A stretch of DNA of 64,000 bases from Alcanivorax sp. REN37 (lineage in GTDB: Bacteria > Pseudomonadota > Gammaproteobacteria > Pseudomonadales > Alcanivoracaceae), in contig NZ_JBGCUO010000001.1 in NCBI RefSeq assembly GCF_041102775.1, positions 2,418,001 to 2,482,000 on the forward strand, read 5' to 3'. Position 1 is the stretch's first letter; each line of letters begins with the position of its first letter. The notes beneath the pieces were generated by a model, which saw only the letters and a program-made list of their open reading frames with translations, was not told where the DNA came from and did no database searches. A program made the position numbers and the translations under genes. Shown in pieces: positions 38,109 to 46,182 of this stretch.

Positions 38109-39236
38109 GTGCCCAAGCCTGCCCTCCATCTGCGTCTTGCCCAAGCCCTGGAACTGGTCGGTGACCAAGGCCAGCCCCAGGACCATCACGGTCTACCGCA
38201 GCGCAATGCGCCGGCACCGCTGCGGGTGTTTCTGCCGTTCATCCGCCAACGCAAACGGCGCCAGCAGCGCCGCCTCGCCGCCAGCGCACTGCACCCAGAA
38301 CACGGCGCCGGCACGCTGTCGCTGGGCGCCGACCAGCGCTGGCATGACGCCGGCATTAACGTCAGCAAAGGCGAACCCATCTTGATCAGCGCCAGCGGCC
38401 GCCTGTTCCTCAACAAAGCGCTGGAAGTGAGCGTCGGCGCCAAAACCTGCCTTTGGTACCGCATCGGTTCCGGCCACATCAATCGCTGCATCAGCGAACG
38501 CCACAGTTTCATTGCCGATGCCGATGGGCCGCTGTATCTACAAGCCGCGCTGCCGGGCGCCTTCGACAGTCCCGCCGGCACCCTCGCCACGGAACCGGCG
38601 CCGCCGCACATCACCGGCAGCTTGCAGGTCAGCGTCAGCCGCCAACCGCAGGAGCTGCCCACCGCGACAGCGCCGCAAGGCTGGCAGTATTTGTGGCGGC
38701 TGGGCGAGGCGGCGATTTTCGATCAGTGCGACGGCACCATCTGCTGCCACACCCATGGCGATGTGGGCATCCTGCAGTACGACATCGACCGACCGCTTAC
38801 CGACAGCAGCCGATTGAGCTGGGACTGGCTGGTGGACGCACTGCCGTCGACGCTGCCGGAACACATCCAGCCCACCCACGATTACCTGTCGATTGCGGTG
38901 GAGTTCGATAACGGCCTTGATCTGACCTACATGTGGAGCAGCCAGCTGGCGCCGGACACCATTTTCCAGTGCCCGCTGCCCTATTGGGACCAGCGCGAAA
39001 CCCATTGGGTATTGCGCAATCCGGCCCTGCACGCCCTGCATCAATGGCACAGCGAATCACGCCCGCTGTTGGAGGATTACCGCCGCGCCATCGGCGGCCC
39101 GCTGCCGGCACGCATCGTGCGGGTCTGGCTGATTGCCAACTCGGTGTTCCAAAACAATCCGGGACGCTGCCAGTACCGCGCCATCACGCTGGAGGATGCC
39201 GACGGCAGTACTGGTCTGTTGGAGGATGGGGAGTAA
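38109..39236 (+). CDS. Uncharacterised protein, DUF3047-like C-terminal domain with a PA-IL-like N-terminal module
   Basis: The product is a 375-aa protein without a signal peptide. Residues about 70-165 (RWHDAGINVSKGEPILISASG, ending LPGAFDSPAGTL) resemble the galactose-binding-like beta-sandwich of PA-IL/LecA-type domains. Residues about 190-370 (LSWDWLVDALPS, YLSIAVEFDNG, LTYMWSS, VRVWLIANSVFQN, YRAITLED) match my recollection of DUF3047, a carbohydrate-module-like domain of unknown function. Both assignments are from pattern memory. The GTG start has AAGGA six bases upstream. The gene is flanked by large gene-free intervals on both sides, and its 3' end faces the G-rich repeat tract. Confidence 0.72.
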   Translation: MPKPALHLRLAQALELVGDQGQPQDHHGLPQRNAPAPLRVFLPFIRQRKRRQQRRLAASALHPEHGAGTLSLGADQRWHDAGINVSKGEPILISASGRLFLNKALEVSVGAKTCLWYRIGSGHINRCISERHSFIADADGPLYLQAALPGAFDSPAGTLATEPAPPHITGSLQVSVSRQPQELPTATAPQGWQYLWRLGEAAIFDQCDGTICCHTHGDVGILQYDIDRPLTDSSRLSWDWLVDALPSTLPEHIQPTHDYLSIAVEFDNGLDLTYMWSSQLAPDTIFQCPLPYWDQRETHWVLRNPALHALHQWHSESRPLLEDYRRAIGGPLPARIVRVWLIANSVFQNNPGRCQYRAITLEDADGSTGLLEDGE

Positions 39237-39417
39237 ACACCGCGCTTGGGCGGTCGTGGGGACGGATGCCGAAAAAGAACGAGCGCGATGCGGTTGCAGC
39301 GGTTCTTAGCTGGTGTGACGTCGGTAGGTCGAAACCAGTCCTGTTCGATGGAATGCAGTGTGTGGATCGAGACAGGGTGCCATTGGCTTCAGCGTGGCGT
39401 GGCGTGGTGTCGCGTTC

Positions 39418-39492
39418 GGGCTTGGGCTTGGGCTTGGGCTTGGGCTTGGGCTTGGGCTGGGGCTTGGGCTTGGGCTTGGGCTTGGGCTTGGG
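39418..39492 (+). repeat. (GGGCTT)n hexanucleotide microsatellite, 13 G-tracts, G-quadruplex-forming
   Basis: Thirteen runs of three or more G, each spaced by CTT (one spacing is CT before GGGG), occur without interruption. This satisfies the G3N1-7 quadruplex rule many times over and could hold three consecutive quadruplexes on the plus strand, with a C-rich i-motif-type complement. Perfect hexamer arrays of this size are rare in bacterial chromosomes and prone to slippage. Confidence 0.97.
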
Positions 39493-39535
39493 CTTGGACT
39501 TGGACTTGGCTTGGACTTGGCTTGGACTTGGACTT

Positions 39536-39570
39536 GGTCTGGTCTGGTCTGGTCTGGTCTGGTCTGGTCT
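39536..39570 (+). repeat. (GGTCT)7 pentanucleotide repeat
   Basis: Seven perfect GGTCT copies lie directly downstream of the hexamer tract through a degenerate GGACTT/GGCTT bridge (39493-39535). GG doublets at regular spacing could extend the structured region as two-tier quadruplexes. Confidence 0.97.
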
Positions 39571-39955
39571 GGACTGATTCAGTTGGGATCGCACACGAAC
39601 GCAATCCAGCTCAGGGTTAGCGCCAGCAGCAGTATCGGTTTTGCGTAGGCGCCATTCCACATGACCCATCCACCGTAACTGAACCAACTGCGTCCAACGC
39701 GGCCCGAGCCGGGTCAGCTCGGCCTGAGTCCGCGCGGTTCGGGTCGATGCAGATCGCTCGCTCCAGCGCTCAGCTCAGGCTGGCAGCATGATCGACGCTG
39801 CTCCCCACCTTCACCCCGGCCGGGTCCAACTCAGCTCGATCCATCGCATTCTGCCGGGTTCAAGCCGGATCAACCCCGTCTGCGCCGGTTCAGTTGGTGG
39901 GCCAGTGCAAACCGCCGCTGCCAAACCGCCAAAATTAGGCTGCTACGAGACAGCA

Positions 39956-40621
39956 TCACCCGGCCTGGAACAGCCGCACCTGGTTGAACTCGCGTGATTC
40001 GCCCAGATCTGGCCAAGTCAGCGCCTGTTGCTGGCCGAGCCGGGTATAACCGTCCGGGTTCAGATCGGGGATGCGCGAATCCGCCAGCATCACTGCCGGC
40101 TTACGTGCGCCGGCGCGAAAGCGCGCCAGTAGGCCAAGATTGTCGCGGTCGTAGAGGATGTCTGCAGCGGTGACGCAATCGGCCAGTGCCAGGCACTGTT
40201 CCAGATCATCGCTTAGTTCCACAGTGACACCGTTGTGGGCGGCATTGAGGCTCACTGCCACCCGCGCCAGCGGGTCCACGTCACAGGCGATCACCCGCGC
40301 GGCGCCGGCCTGAGCCGCGGCAATCGCCACCACGCCAGAGCCACTGCCCACATCCACCACGGTGCGCCCGGCCACCCACTGCGGATGATCGCGCAGCCAC
40401 GCCCCCAGCACCTGCCCCGATGCCCAGCAGAACGACCAGTAGGGCGGCGCATCCATCAGCGCGTTGATGACGGCGGGTTCCAGCGCTTGCTCTCGCATCA
40501 AATCGTCCATCAGCCATAAGCTGACGCTGGGCAATTGCGGCAGCGCCTGTGGCCGCAACCGGGCGCTCGGCAGCAAGCTATGCAGGTGGGTATGCAAGCG
40601 CGCCAGCAAGGCGTCTCTCAT
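39956..40621 (-). CDS. Class I SAM-dependent methyltransferase (ETFB-lysine/PrmA-like)
   Basis: The product is a 221-aa soluble methyltransferase. The SAM-binding glycine-rich loop VVDVGSGSG lies at about residues 87-96 and is followed by an acidic residue at the end of strand 2 (IACDVDPLA). The preceding APPYWSFCWASGQVLGAWL is characteristic of the group containing ETF-beta lysine methyltransferase and L11 methyltransferase-like enzymes, so a protein lysine methyl acceptor is likely but unproven. ATG at 40621 has GGAG upstream. The gene is divergent from the secreted-protein gene at 40730 and its 3' end faces the G-rich repeat region. Confidence 0.85.
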   Translation of the reverse strand: MRDALLARLHTHLHSLLPSARLRPQALPQLPSVSLWLMDDLMREQALEPAVINALMDAPPYWSFCWASGQVLGAWLRDHPQWVAGRTVVDVGSGSGVVAIAAAQAGAARVIACDVDPLARVAVSLNAAHNGVTVELSDDLEQCLALADCVTAADILYDRDNLGLLARFRAGARKPAVMLADSRIPDLNPDGYTRLGQQQALTWPDLGESREFNQVRLFQAG

Positions 40622-40729
40622 GTCAGTGGCTCCAGCGCAAAGTCTGCAATAATCCGGCGATATCAGGCGCCGGCATGCCGGCACGGCAGTGAACCACCGT
40701 CCCCAATGAATGGATGCGGAGCATAGCAG

Positions 40730-42538
40730 ATGAGAGCAATCAGCTTGTGCGTACTGGGTGCGGTGCTGGCGCTAGCGGCCGCCATCGCCCACGCCGTCAG
40801 CGACGACACTGTGGCTCACTGGGCCGAACGCTACCGCGATGATCCCGGCGCCCTCGGCGCCGGCCGCGAACGGTTGGCCGACATCAGCCCGGCGCAATTC
40901 GACCGGGTACTGGAACAACTGCAACTGACCCCCTACACCCATTTGGCGCCCGTGGCGATCGCCGCCGACCGGCTGCCGATGGCCCAGGGTCGCAGGCTGG
41001 AACAGTTGTCCGTGATGGCGGTGCGCGGCGGTCAGCTGGTACCGATCCCGTTCCAGATCGACGAGTACGACCGCGAGGGGCTGGTTTGGGCCGGCCCCCG
41101 CAAGGGCCGTGTTGCCGACGGCGAACCGGGCCGTTTCGATGCCCACGATGAAGTGCTGATGATGTATCGCGATGCCGGCATCGAACGCTACCGCCGCAGC
41201 GAGCATGGCGCCTTACCCGGAAGCCTGCTGGCCGAACTGACACTGCATGCCGATGGCCAACCGACGCGTCACGCCTACCTGCTGCAGGACGCCGCGCCGC
41301 GCTCCAACGTGCGCTACGTGGCTCTGGACTTAGAGCACGGCACAGTGGACACCACGCTGCTGTCACTGCGCTTTAATCCTGACAACCTGGCGCAGGTCAC
41401 CGGCCTGGCGCCGCGACTGGGGCCAGACCGCAGCCGCAGTCTGCTCGATGCGCTGCACCTGGAGCTGAGCACCGGCGTGCTGCACCGCGCACTGCGTATC
41501 ACCCTCGACAACCGCGCCAATATCCGCGCGGTGCCGTTGGCCACCGCAGTGGGGCCGATCCGCGCCAGCGTGCTGCTGGAAGCCCGGGTGTGGTACCTCG
41601 GCATGCCGATGTTCTGGCGCGAAACCTTCGCGCTGCACTTCTACGAACAAGGCGTCGGGCTGCCGCTGCGGCTGTCACTGAACAAGCTTGGCGCGGCACG
41701 TTTCTTCGTGTCCATGCTGCGCGAGCCGCGCATGGAACTGCGCGCCGACCTGTCCCATCCCGGCGGCGCCGAAATCAGTTTCCAGCGCGCGTGGCAGCAC
41801 CAGCAGCGGGCGCGTTCCGATGGCCGCATGGATAGCGCTGAACAAGCGCTGAACCAATACCGGCTGCCGGGCGACTGGGTCAGCATCGACTCCAAGCGCG
41901 GGCTCGCCATCCTGTTCGACAACCGCATCCCGATCACCGAGGGCGGCCTGCTGGATGATTTCCTCGACGGCGCCGAGCTGCACATGCTGTACCGCGACCG
42001 GCCCGATGCCGCCGGTCCGCAACTGGGCTTCGCGGCCACCGGTCTGCCGCCACGGCTCGTGAAACTGCTCGGCGCGATACCCAAACTGCCGAAAACATTG
42101 GACCAACTCGGCGCCGCACTGGCGTGGATCGATCAGCATCCGGACCCCAGTCTGCTGCGCGACTTTGATGAGCTGCTGGCTCAGGTACTCAGCGCCCACC
42201 GACCACCGCTGGCCAATGCCGATGACCTGTACTCACTGCTGGTGGAAGATATCCGCCGTATGCGCTTTGCCGGACTCGACAGCGAGGCATTGATGCCGCT
42301 GGTACAGCGCTCGCTACGCGCCGCAGCGCCTACGCCCACCCGCGTCGATCACCGCGCGCTACTGCACCGTATCCGCAGCGATGGCGCCGCCGTGGGCGTG
42401 GACCTCGACCAACTGCGCCATGTGCAACTGGACAACGCGTTCTGGTTTCCCCATCGTCTCGACGATCCGGCGGCCTTCCATGCGGCCGCCCGCGCAGCGG
42501 TACGCGTGAACGTGACCGCCCCTTCCACGCAGGAGTGA
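40730..42538 (+). CDS. Secreted protein of unknown function
   Basis: I do not recognise this family. It encodes 602 aa with a clear Sec signal peptide (MRAISLCVLGAVLALAAAIAHA, cleavage near residue 22) and no further membrane segment, so a periplasmic location is expected. The mature part is a mix of beta-rich sequence (VPIPFQIDEYDREG, a pattern of large periplasmic proteins of hydrocarbon-associated bacteria in my recollection), a central region (VWYLGMPMFWRETFALHFYEQG) and a helical C-terminus. It precedes the CoA-transferase gene by only 3 bases, so cotranscription is likely. Real gene status is strongly supported by length, signal and spacing. Confidence 0.8.
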   Translation: MRAISLCVLGAVLALAAAIAHAVSDDTVAHWAERYRDDPGALGAGRERLADISPAQFDRVLEQLQLTPYTHLAPVAIAADRLPMAQGRRLEQLSVMAVRGGQLVPIPFQIDEYDREGLVWAGPRKGRVADGEPGRFDAHDEVLMMYRDAGIERYRRSEHGALPGSLLAELTLHADGQPTRHAYLLQDAAPRSNVRYVALDLEHGTVDTTLLSLRFNPDNLAQVTGLAPRLGPDRSRSLLDALHLELSTGVLHRALRITLDNRANIRAVPLATAVGPIRASVLLEARVWYLGMPMFWRETFALHFYEQGVGLPLRLSLNKLGAARFFVSMLREPRMELRADLSHPGGAEISFQRAWQHQQRARSDGRMDSAEQALNQYRLPGDWVSIDSKRGLAILFDNRIPITEGGLLDDFLDGAELHMLYRDRPDAAGPQLGFAATGLPPRLVKLLGAIPKLPKTLDQLGAALAWIDQHPDPSLLRDFDELLAQVLSAHRPPLANADDLYSLLVEDIRRMRFAGLDSEALMPLVQRSLRAAAPTPTRVDHRALLHRIRSDGAAVGVDLDQLRHVQLDNAFWFPHRLDDPAAFHAAARAAVRVNVTAPSTQE

Positions 42539-42541
42539 CGC

Positions 42542-43750
42542 ATGACTGATTCGCCCCGGTTGCCGCTGGCCGGCATCCGCGTGATTGAGCTTGGCCAGCT
42601 GTTGGCCGGCCCCTTTGCCGGCGCGTTGCTGGGTTACTTCGGCGCTGAAGTGATCAAGGTGGAACCGCCGGAGGGCGACCCCATCCGCGGTTGGCGCCTG
42701 CGCGATGAGCAAGGCACCTCGTTCTGGTGGCGCAGCCTCGGCCGCAACAAGAAGTGCGTAACGCTGGACCTGAAGCAACCGCAGGGCGTGGCGCTGGCGC
42801 GGCAGTTGATTGCCGGCGCCGACGTGGTGATCGAGAACTTCCGCCCCGGCACGCTGGAAAATTGGGGGCTGGCGCCGGAACAACTGCGCGCCGAGCAACC
42901 GGCGCTGATCTATGCGCGCATCTCCGGTTACGGCCAGACCGGTCCCTATGCGGACAAACCCGGTTTTGCCTCGGTTTGCGAAGGCTTGGGCGGCTTCCGC
43001 CACGTCAACGGCATGCCCGGCGAGCCGCCGGTGCGCCCTAACCTGTCGATGGGCGATACCCTCGCTGGCCTGCACGCTGCTTTGGGGATTGTGCTGGCGC
43101 TGTTCCAGCGCGAACGCGGCGGCAACGGCCAGGTGGTGGACGTGGCGCTGTTCGAGGCGGTGTTTAACCTGCTGGAAGCGGTGATTCCGGAGTTCTCCGG
43201 CGCCGGCGCGGTACGCGGGCCGTCGGGATCTACCGTCACCGGCATCGTACCCACTAACACCTACCGCTGCGCCGACGACCGCTTCCTGATCATCGGCGGC
43301 AACGGTGATTCCATTTTCAAACGCCTGATGAGCGCCATCGGCCGTGATGATTTAGCCAACGATACGCGCCTGGCCGACAACGCCGGACGAGTACAACACG
43401 AAGCCGAAATCGACCAAGTGCTGGGCGACTGGTGCGCCACCCTGCCGCTGGAGCAAGCGCTAGCGGTGCTGGAAGCGGCGCGGGTGCCGGCCGGCCCGAT
43501 TTACTCGGTGGCCGACATGCTGCGCGACCCCCACTTCCAGGCCCGCGGCCTGTTCGAGCAGGTGGAAATCAACGGCCAACCGCTGACGCTGCCGGCGCTG
43601 CTGCCGCGCCTCACTGACACTCCCGGACGCACCGCCTGGCCGGGCCCGGCGGTGGGCGCTCACAACGAAGAAGTGCTGCGACAGGGATTAGGGTTGAGTG
43701 ATGCAGACTGGGCCGCGCTGGTGCGCTCGGGAGTAATCGCACAGAAGTAA
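42542..43750 (+). CDS. CaiB/BaiF (family III) CoA-transferase
   Basis: Class III CoA-transferase, 402 aa, of the formyl-CoA/carnitine/bile-acid family. The N-terminus GIRVIELGQLLAGPFAGALLGYFGAEVIKVE pattern (broken here at residues 11-41) is diagnostic, and the catalytic Asp is D172 in MGDTLAGL. It moves CoA between carboxylic acids in acyl-CoA metabolism; the substrate cannot be told. The start follows an AGGAG three bases after the secreted protein's stop. It is convergent with the Arr gene after a 97-bp gap. Together with the crotonase and acyltransferase-like genes it adds to a lipid/acyl-CoA theme. Confidence 0.93.
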   Translation: MTDSPRLPLAGIRVIELGQLLAGPFAGALLGYFGAEVIKVEPPEGDPIRGWRLRDEQGTSFWWRSLGRNKKCVTLDLKQPQGVALARQLIAGADVVIENFRPGTLENWGLAPEQLRAEQPALIYARISGYGQTGPYADKPGFASVCEGLGGFRHVNGMPGEPPVRPNLSMGDTLAGLHAALGIVLALFQRERGGNGQVVDVALFEAVFNLLEAVIPEFSGAGAVRGPSGSTVTGIVPTNTYRCADDRFLIIGGNGDSIFKRLMSAIGRDDLANDTRLADNAGRVQHEAEIDQVLGDWCATLPLEQALAVLEAARVPAGPIYSVADMLRDPHFQARGLFEQVEINGQPLTLPALLPRLTDTPGRTAWPGPAVGAHNEEVLRQGLGLSDADWAALVRSGVIAQK

Positions 43751-43847
43751 GCTTTACTCCCGACTTGCGGCGCTGACATCGGTAGCCTGTTTGAACAACC
43801 TACCCTAGGGCTCTGCACCGCCGAAACACACCGGGAACAGCGTGCAG

Positions 43848-44300
43848 TCAGTCTTCTATCACTGCGATCCCCTGTCGCTGACGATCGCGAATCGACGCAA
43901 CCATGCGCGCGACCTCCGCAACGCTGTGCGGTGTCCAGCCCACCACTACTGCCTCCACGCGCAGCGCTCCTGGAGTTCGGTAACTTCGGGTGGGATTACC
44001 GGGAAAGCGTTTGTTAGTGAGATTCGGATCGTCCTCGAATGGCGCAGTTGGGCGGACCCGATAAACCCAACCCGGCCCACTGTTGCCCGTCAGTGCTACC
44101 GCCAGCTCAGCGCCCCAGACAGCGGATTCAAGCAGGGCCGAAAAGTAGACGTGCCGCAGCCCGCGACCGCCATCAAAGTGGGACGGGTACCCCGGCACCA
44201 ACAGTGCCCCCACCGCTAGGTGGGCCCAGCTGCCATGGTAAAACGGGCCCGCTATGGCGCCACAGTTTTCGCTGGTGACGGCAGCCCAGTCTGTTGTCAC
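43848..44300 (-). CDS. arr: Rifampin ADP-ribosyltransferase (Arr family)
   Basis: The product is a 150-aa protein with the whole Arr pattern: FYHGS, HVYFSALLESAVWGAELA, PFEDDPN and KRFPGNPTRSYR. Residues equivalent to the catalytic set of Arr-ms are present (H22, Y52 and the Asp pair D90-D91). Arr enzymes inactivate rifamycins by NAD+-dependent ADP-ribosylation at the C23 hydroxyl; environmental homologues are common and may have other native roles. The GTG at 44300 has GGGGAG seven bases upstream; a GTG at 44306 would be too close. It lies 41 bases after the RibD-type reductase gene on the same strand, forming a probable two-gene accessory unit. Confidence 0.93.
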   Translation of the reverse strand: MTTDWAAVTSENCGAIAGPFYHGSWAHLAVGALLVPGYPSHFDGGRGLRHVYFSALLESAVWGAELAVALTGNSGPGWVYRVRPTAPFEDDPNLTNKRFPGNPTRSYRTPGALRVEAVVVGWTPHSVAEVARMVASIRDRQRQGIAVIED

Positions 44301-44341
44301 AGGCACTCTCCCCTGCCGTACACGGCTGCGGCCGGCGCCGC

Positions 44342-44971
44342 TCAGCGACGCACGTAACGCAAATGCGTGGCCGCTGCAGTATGAATAACCCGATCAATGC
44401 GAAACTGCGGTAGCGGCTCCCGTCGCTGTTCGAACAACCGCCGGCCGCCGCCGAACAAGATAGGCACCAAGGCGATTTCCAGTTCGTCGACAGCATCCAA
44501 GTCCAGATACTGCTGGATAGTGTCTGCACCGCCAGAAATGCGGACATCGGCATCGCCAGCACTAGCGCGCGCCAGCGCTAACGCCGACTCAGGTCCCTGA
44601 TCGACAAAGTGGAATTCGGTGCCTCCGGGGCGTAGCCATGGCGCCCGCGGTCTGTGAGACAGCACATATACCGGTGTCTGGAACGGCGCGTCTTCAGGCC
44701 AGGTCTGCTCGCCCTGCTCGAACATCCGCTTGCCCATGATGTAGGCACCGGTGCGCTCGAAGGTATGGCGCAACAAGTCATTCACCGGCCCTGTTTCGCC
44801 GCCCGCGCCCAGCTTTAATCGCTCGCGCAAGTAACGCTGGTTGAGCGCCCATGCCATCAGCTCTCCCCATTTGGCCCCCCACCCTTGATTGCCCGGGTCG
44901 TGCATCACCATGCCTTCCGGTGCGATATATCCGTCGAGACTCAGCCCCACACTCACGAACACGCTGCCCAT
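44342..44971 (-). CDS. Dihydrofolate reductase family protein (RibD C-terminal domain)
   Basis: The product is a 209-aa protein of the RibD_C/DHFR-like fold. It starts MGSVFVSVGLSLDGYIA, has the TGAYIMGKRMFEQG nucleotide-loop region, PVYVLSHRPR and ISGGADTIQQYLD, and ends with the IALVPILFGGGRRLF strand pair, all typical of the stand-alone YwjB/YyaP-type reductases. These probably bind NADPH; their substrates are mostly unknown and they are not the folate enzyme FolA. An AGAGGAG region lies before the ATG. It is upstream of arr and likely cotranscribed. A 10-bp inverted repeat sits 116 bases upstream. Confidence 0.9.
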   Translation of the reverse strand: MGSVFVSVGLSLDGYIAPEGMVMHDPGNQGWGAKWGELMAWALNQRYLRERLKLGAGGETGPVNDLLRHTFERTGAYIMGKRMFEQGEQTWPEDAPFQTPVYVLSHRPRAPWLRPGGTEFHFVDQGPESALALARASAGDADVRISGGADTIQQYLDLDAVDELEIALVPILFGGGRRLFEQRREPLPQFRIDRVIHTAAATHLRYVRR

Positions 44972-45086
44972 CCTGCTGCTCCTCTGGCTGACTCTGACGC
45001 GACGCGTAGACCTGTTTATCAACGGCAGGTCACCGCCGGTACCAACACGTCTTTAGATGGAGCGCAGCACATACTCAAGAGGTCCA

Positions 45087-45111
45087 ACGACGAAATGCTG
45101 GATTTCGTCGT
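45087..45111. repeat. 10-bp perfect inverted repeat upstream of the reductase/arr pair
   Basis: ACGACGAAAT (45087-45096) and ATTTCGTCGT (45102-45111) flank a 5-base spacer, AT-richer than the surroundings. It could be a repressor operator (MarR/TetR size) or a cruciform. It lies between the YbaK gene (ending at 45220) and the start of the reductase gene at 44971. No T run follows on either strand. Confidence 0.6.
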
Positions 45112-45219
45112 ATTGCGGAACAGAACGGAGGGGAGACTGTTGGCACCAGGTCAGCTAGGCGGCGTCGAGTTTGCGAGGGTGCTCGACCAGCCCCTGCAAT
45201 CCCGTACCGTGGCAGGTTT

Positions 45220-45696
45220 TTAGTCGCCGGCGCGGCCGATGGGCGCGAATTTGGCGCCGGTGAGCGCGGCTAGATCCGCGGGCGCCAGCGACAGATCAAG
45301 TCCCCGCTTGCCACCGCTGACATAGAGTTGCTCCAGCGCCTCGGCACTGCTGTCGATCACTGTTGGCAAGCGCTTCTTCTGCCCCAGCGGGCTGACTCCC
45401 CCGAGCACATAGCCGGTACTGCGCTCCACCTTGGGCGGCGGCGCCATCGCTACTTTTTTCACTTCCAACGCCTGTGCCATGCGCTTGAGATCAAGCTGCC
45501 CGGACACCGGCACCACCGCCACCGCCAGCTGCCCGCGTTCGGTTTCCACCACCAAAGTCTTGAACACTTCGGCGCGATCCAGACCGAGTTTGTCAGCGGC
45601 TTCCTGGCCGTAGCTGTCAGCACCGGGCTCATGGCTGTAGCTGTGCATCTGGTAAGCGATCTTGGCTTTGCGCAACGCATCAATGGCGGGAGTCAT
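45220..45696 (-). CDS. ybaK: Cys-tRNA(Pro)/Cys-tRNA(Cys) deacylase YbaK
   Basis: Trans-editing enzyme of the YbaK/EbsC group, 158 aa. It hydrolyses Cys mischarged on tRNA(Pro). Seen: MTPAIDALRKAKI start, VFKTLVVET (conserved Lys in the active site), LDLKRMAQALEVKKVAMA, and the GYVLGGVSPLGQKKRLPTV segment that marks the YbaK rather than the ProX type. The ATG at 45696 has a weak GGTGAG upstream. It is followed by 248 bases before the reductase gene and preceded within 8 bases by the DUF962 gene, so those two are probably cotranscribed. Confidence 0.93.
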   Translation of the reverse strand: MTPAIDALRKAKIAYQMHSYSHEPGADSYGQEAADKLGLDRAEVFKTLVVETERGQLAVAVVPVSGQLDLKRMAQALEVKKVAMAPPPKVERSTGYVLGGVSPLGQKKRLPTVIDSSAEALEQLYVSGGKRGLDLSLAPADLAALTGAKFAPIGRAGD

Positions 45697-45703
45697 CGGC
45701 CAC

Positions 45704-46021
45704 TCACCAAGCGATACGGCGCAGCAGGATGTCTTTGAACATGACGAAGTCGCCGGCCAGGCTGTAGAACGGGTGCTGGAAGGTAGCCGGACGATTCTTC
45801 TCAAACACGAAGTGGCCGACCCAGGCAAAGCCGTAACCGAATACAGGCATCGCCAGCAGCCACCAAGGACTGGCACCGGCCACCACTGCGGCAGCTATCA
45901 GCAATACGCCCAAGGTGCCGAAGAAATGCAGCCGGCGGCAAATGACGTTGGTGTGTTCCTGCAAGTAATACGGGTAGAACTCGGCGAAGGATTGGAAGTC
46001 GCTCTGTTTTATTGTGCTCAT
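45704..46021 (-). CDS. DUF962/Mpo1-like membrane protein
   Basis: The product is a 105-aa membrane protein with two to three hydrophobic helices and conserved histidines: FYPYYLQEHTNVICRRLHFFG and FAWVGHFVFEKNRPATF. This matches DUF962, whose yeast member Mpo1 is an Fe-dependent dioxygenase in alpha-oxidation of 2-hydroxy fatty acids. The histidine-rich pattern (HTN, RRLHF, GHF, FEKNRPA) supports metal binding. The bacterial role is unproven. ATG at 46021 has GGGGAGAG upstream. It lies 7 bases before ybaK and is divergent from the serine hydrolase. Confidence 0.9.
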   Translation of the reverse strand: MSTIKQSDFQSFAEFYPYYLQEHTNVICRRLHFFGTLGVLLIAAAVVAGASPWWLLAMPVFGYGFAWVGHFVFEKNRPATFQHPFYSLAGDFVMFKDILLRRIAW

Positions 46022-46182
46022 GTGACTCTCCCCTGTGACTGGACCGCGACAGCGGCGGTCATTGACCGGACACCGCCCGCGGCGGCGCGCCACGGCCTCG
46101 GTGGCGGCAACGGCCGGCGCGTACACTGCGGCAACGCTCGGCGTGCCCGGGCATTGATAACAAGTTCGTTGCGAGTCTGTCC

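Larger units (their letters stand above)
39237..39955. other. 719-bp convergent gene-free region with microsatellites
   Basis: This lies between the 3' ends of the DUF3047-like gene and the methyltransferase gene. No frame resembles a natural protein; the frames through the repeat give only dipeptide runs. It holds the (GGGCTT)n tract, a degenerate (GGACTT/GGCTT) stretch at 39493-39535, the (GGTCT)7 tract, and then about 385 bases of unique-looking sequence with a small hairpin (39704-39709 with 39717-39722). No U-tract terminator was found. Confidence 0.75.

Noticed and set aside
39184..39687. Minus-strand frame through the microsatellite giving a Lys-Pro repeat protein
   Set aside because: The repeat can be read in any frame and gives only dipeptide runs; there is no Shine-Dalgarno, family or codon signature, and it runs into the DUF3047-like gene.
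39851..39880. GGTTCAAGCC resembling a tRNA T-arm
   Set aside because: No acceptor, D-arm or anticodon structure surrounds it; treated as coincidence.
45080..45120. Possible integron attC site (GTCCAAC next to an inverted repeat) beside the arr gene
   Set aside because: The second core site (GTTRRRY) is missing and there is no integrase; treated only as an inverted repeat.
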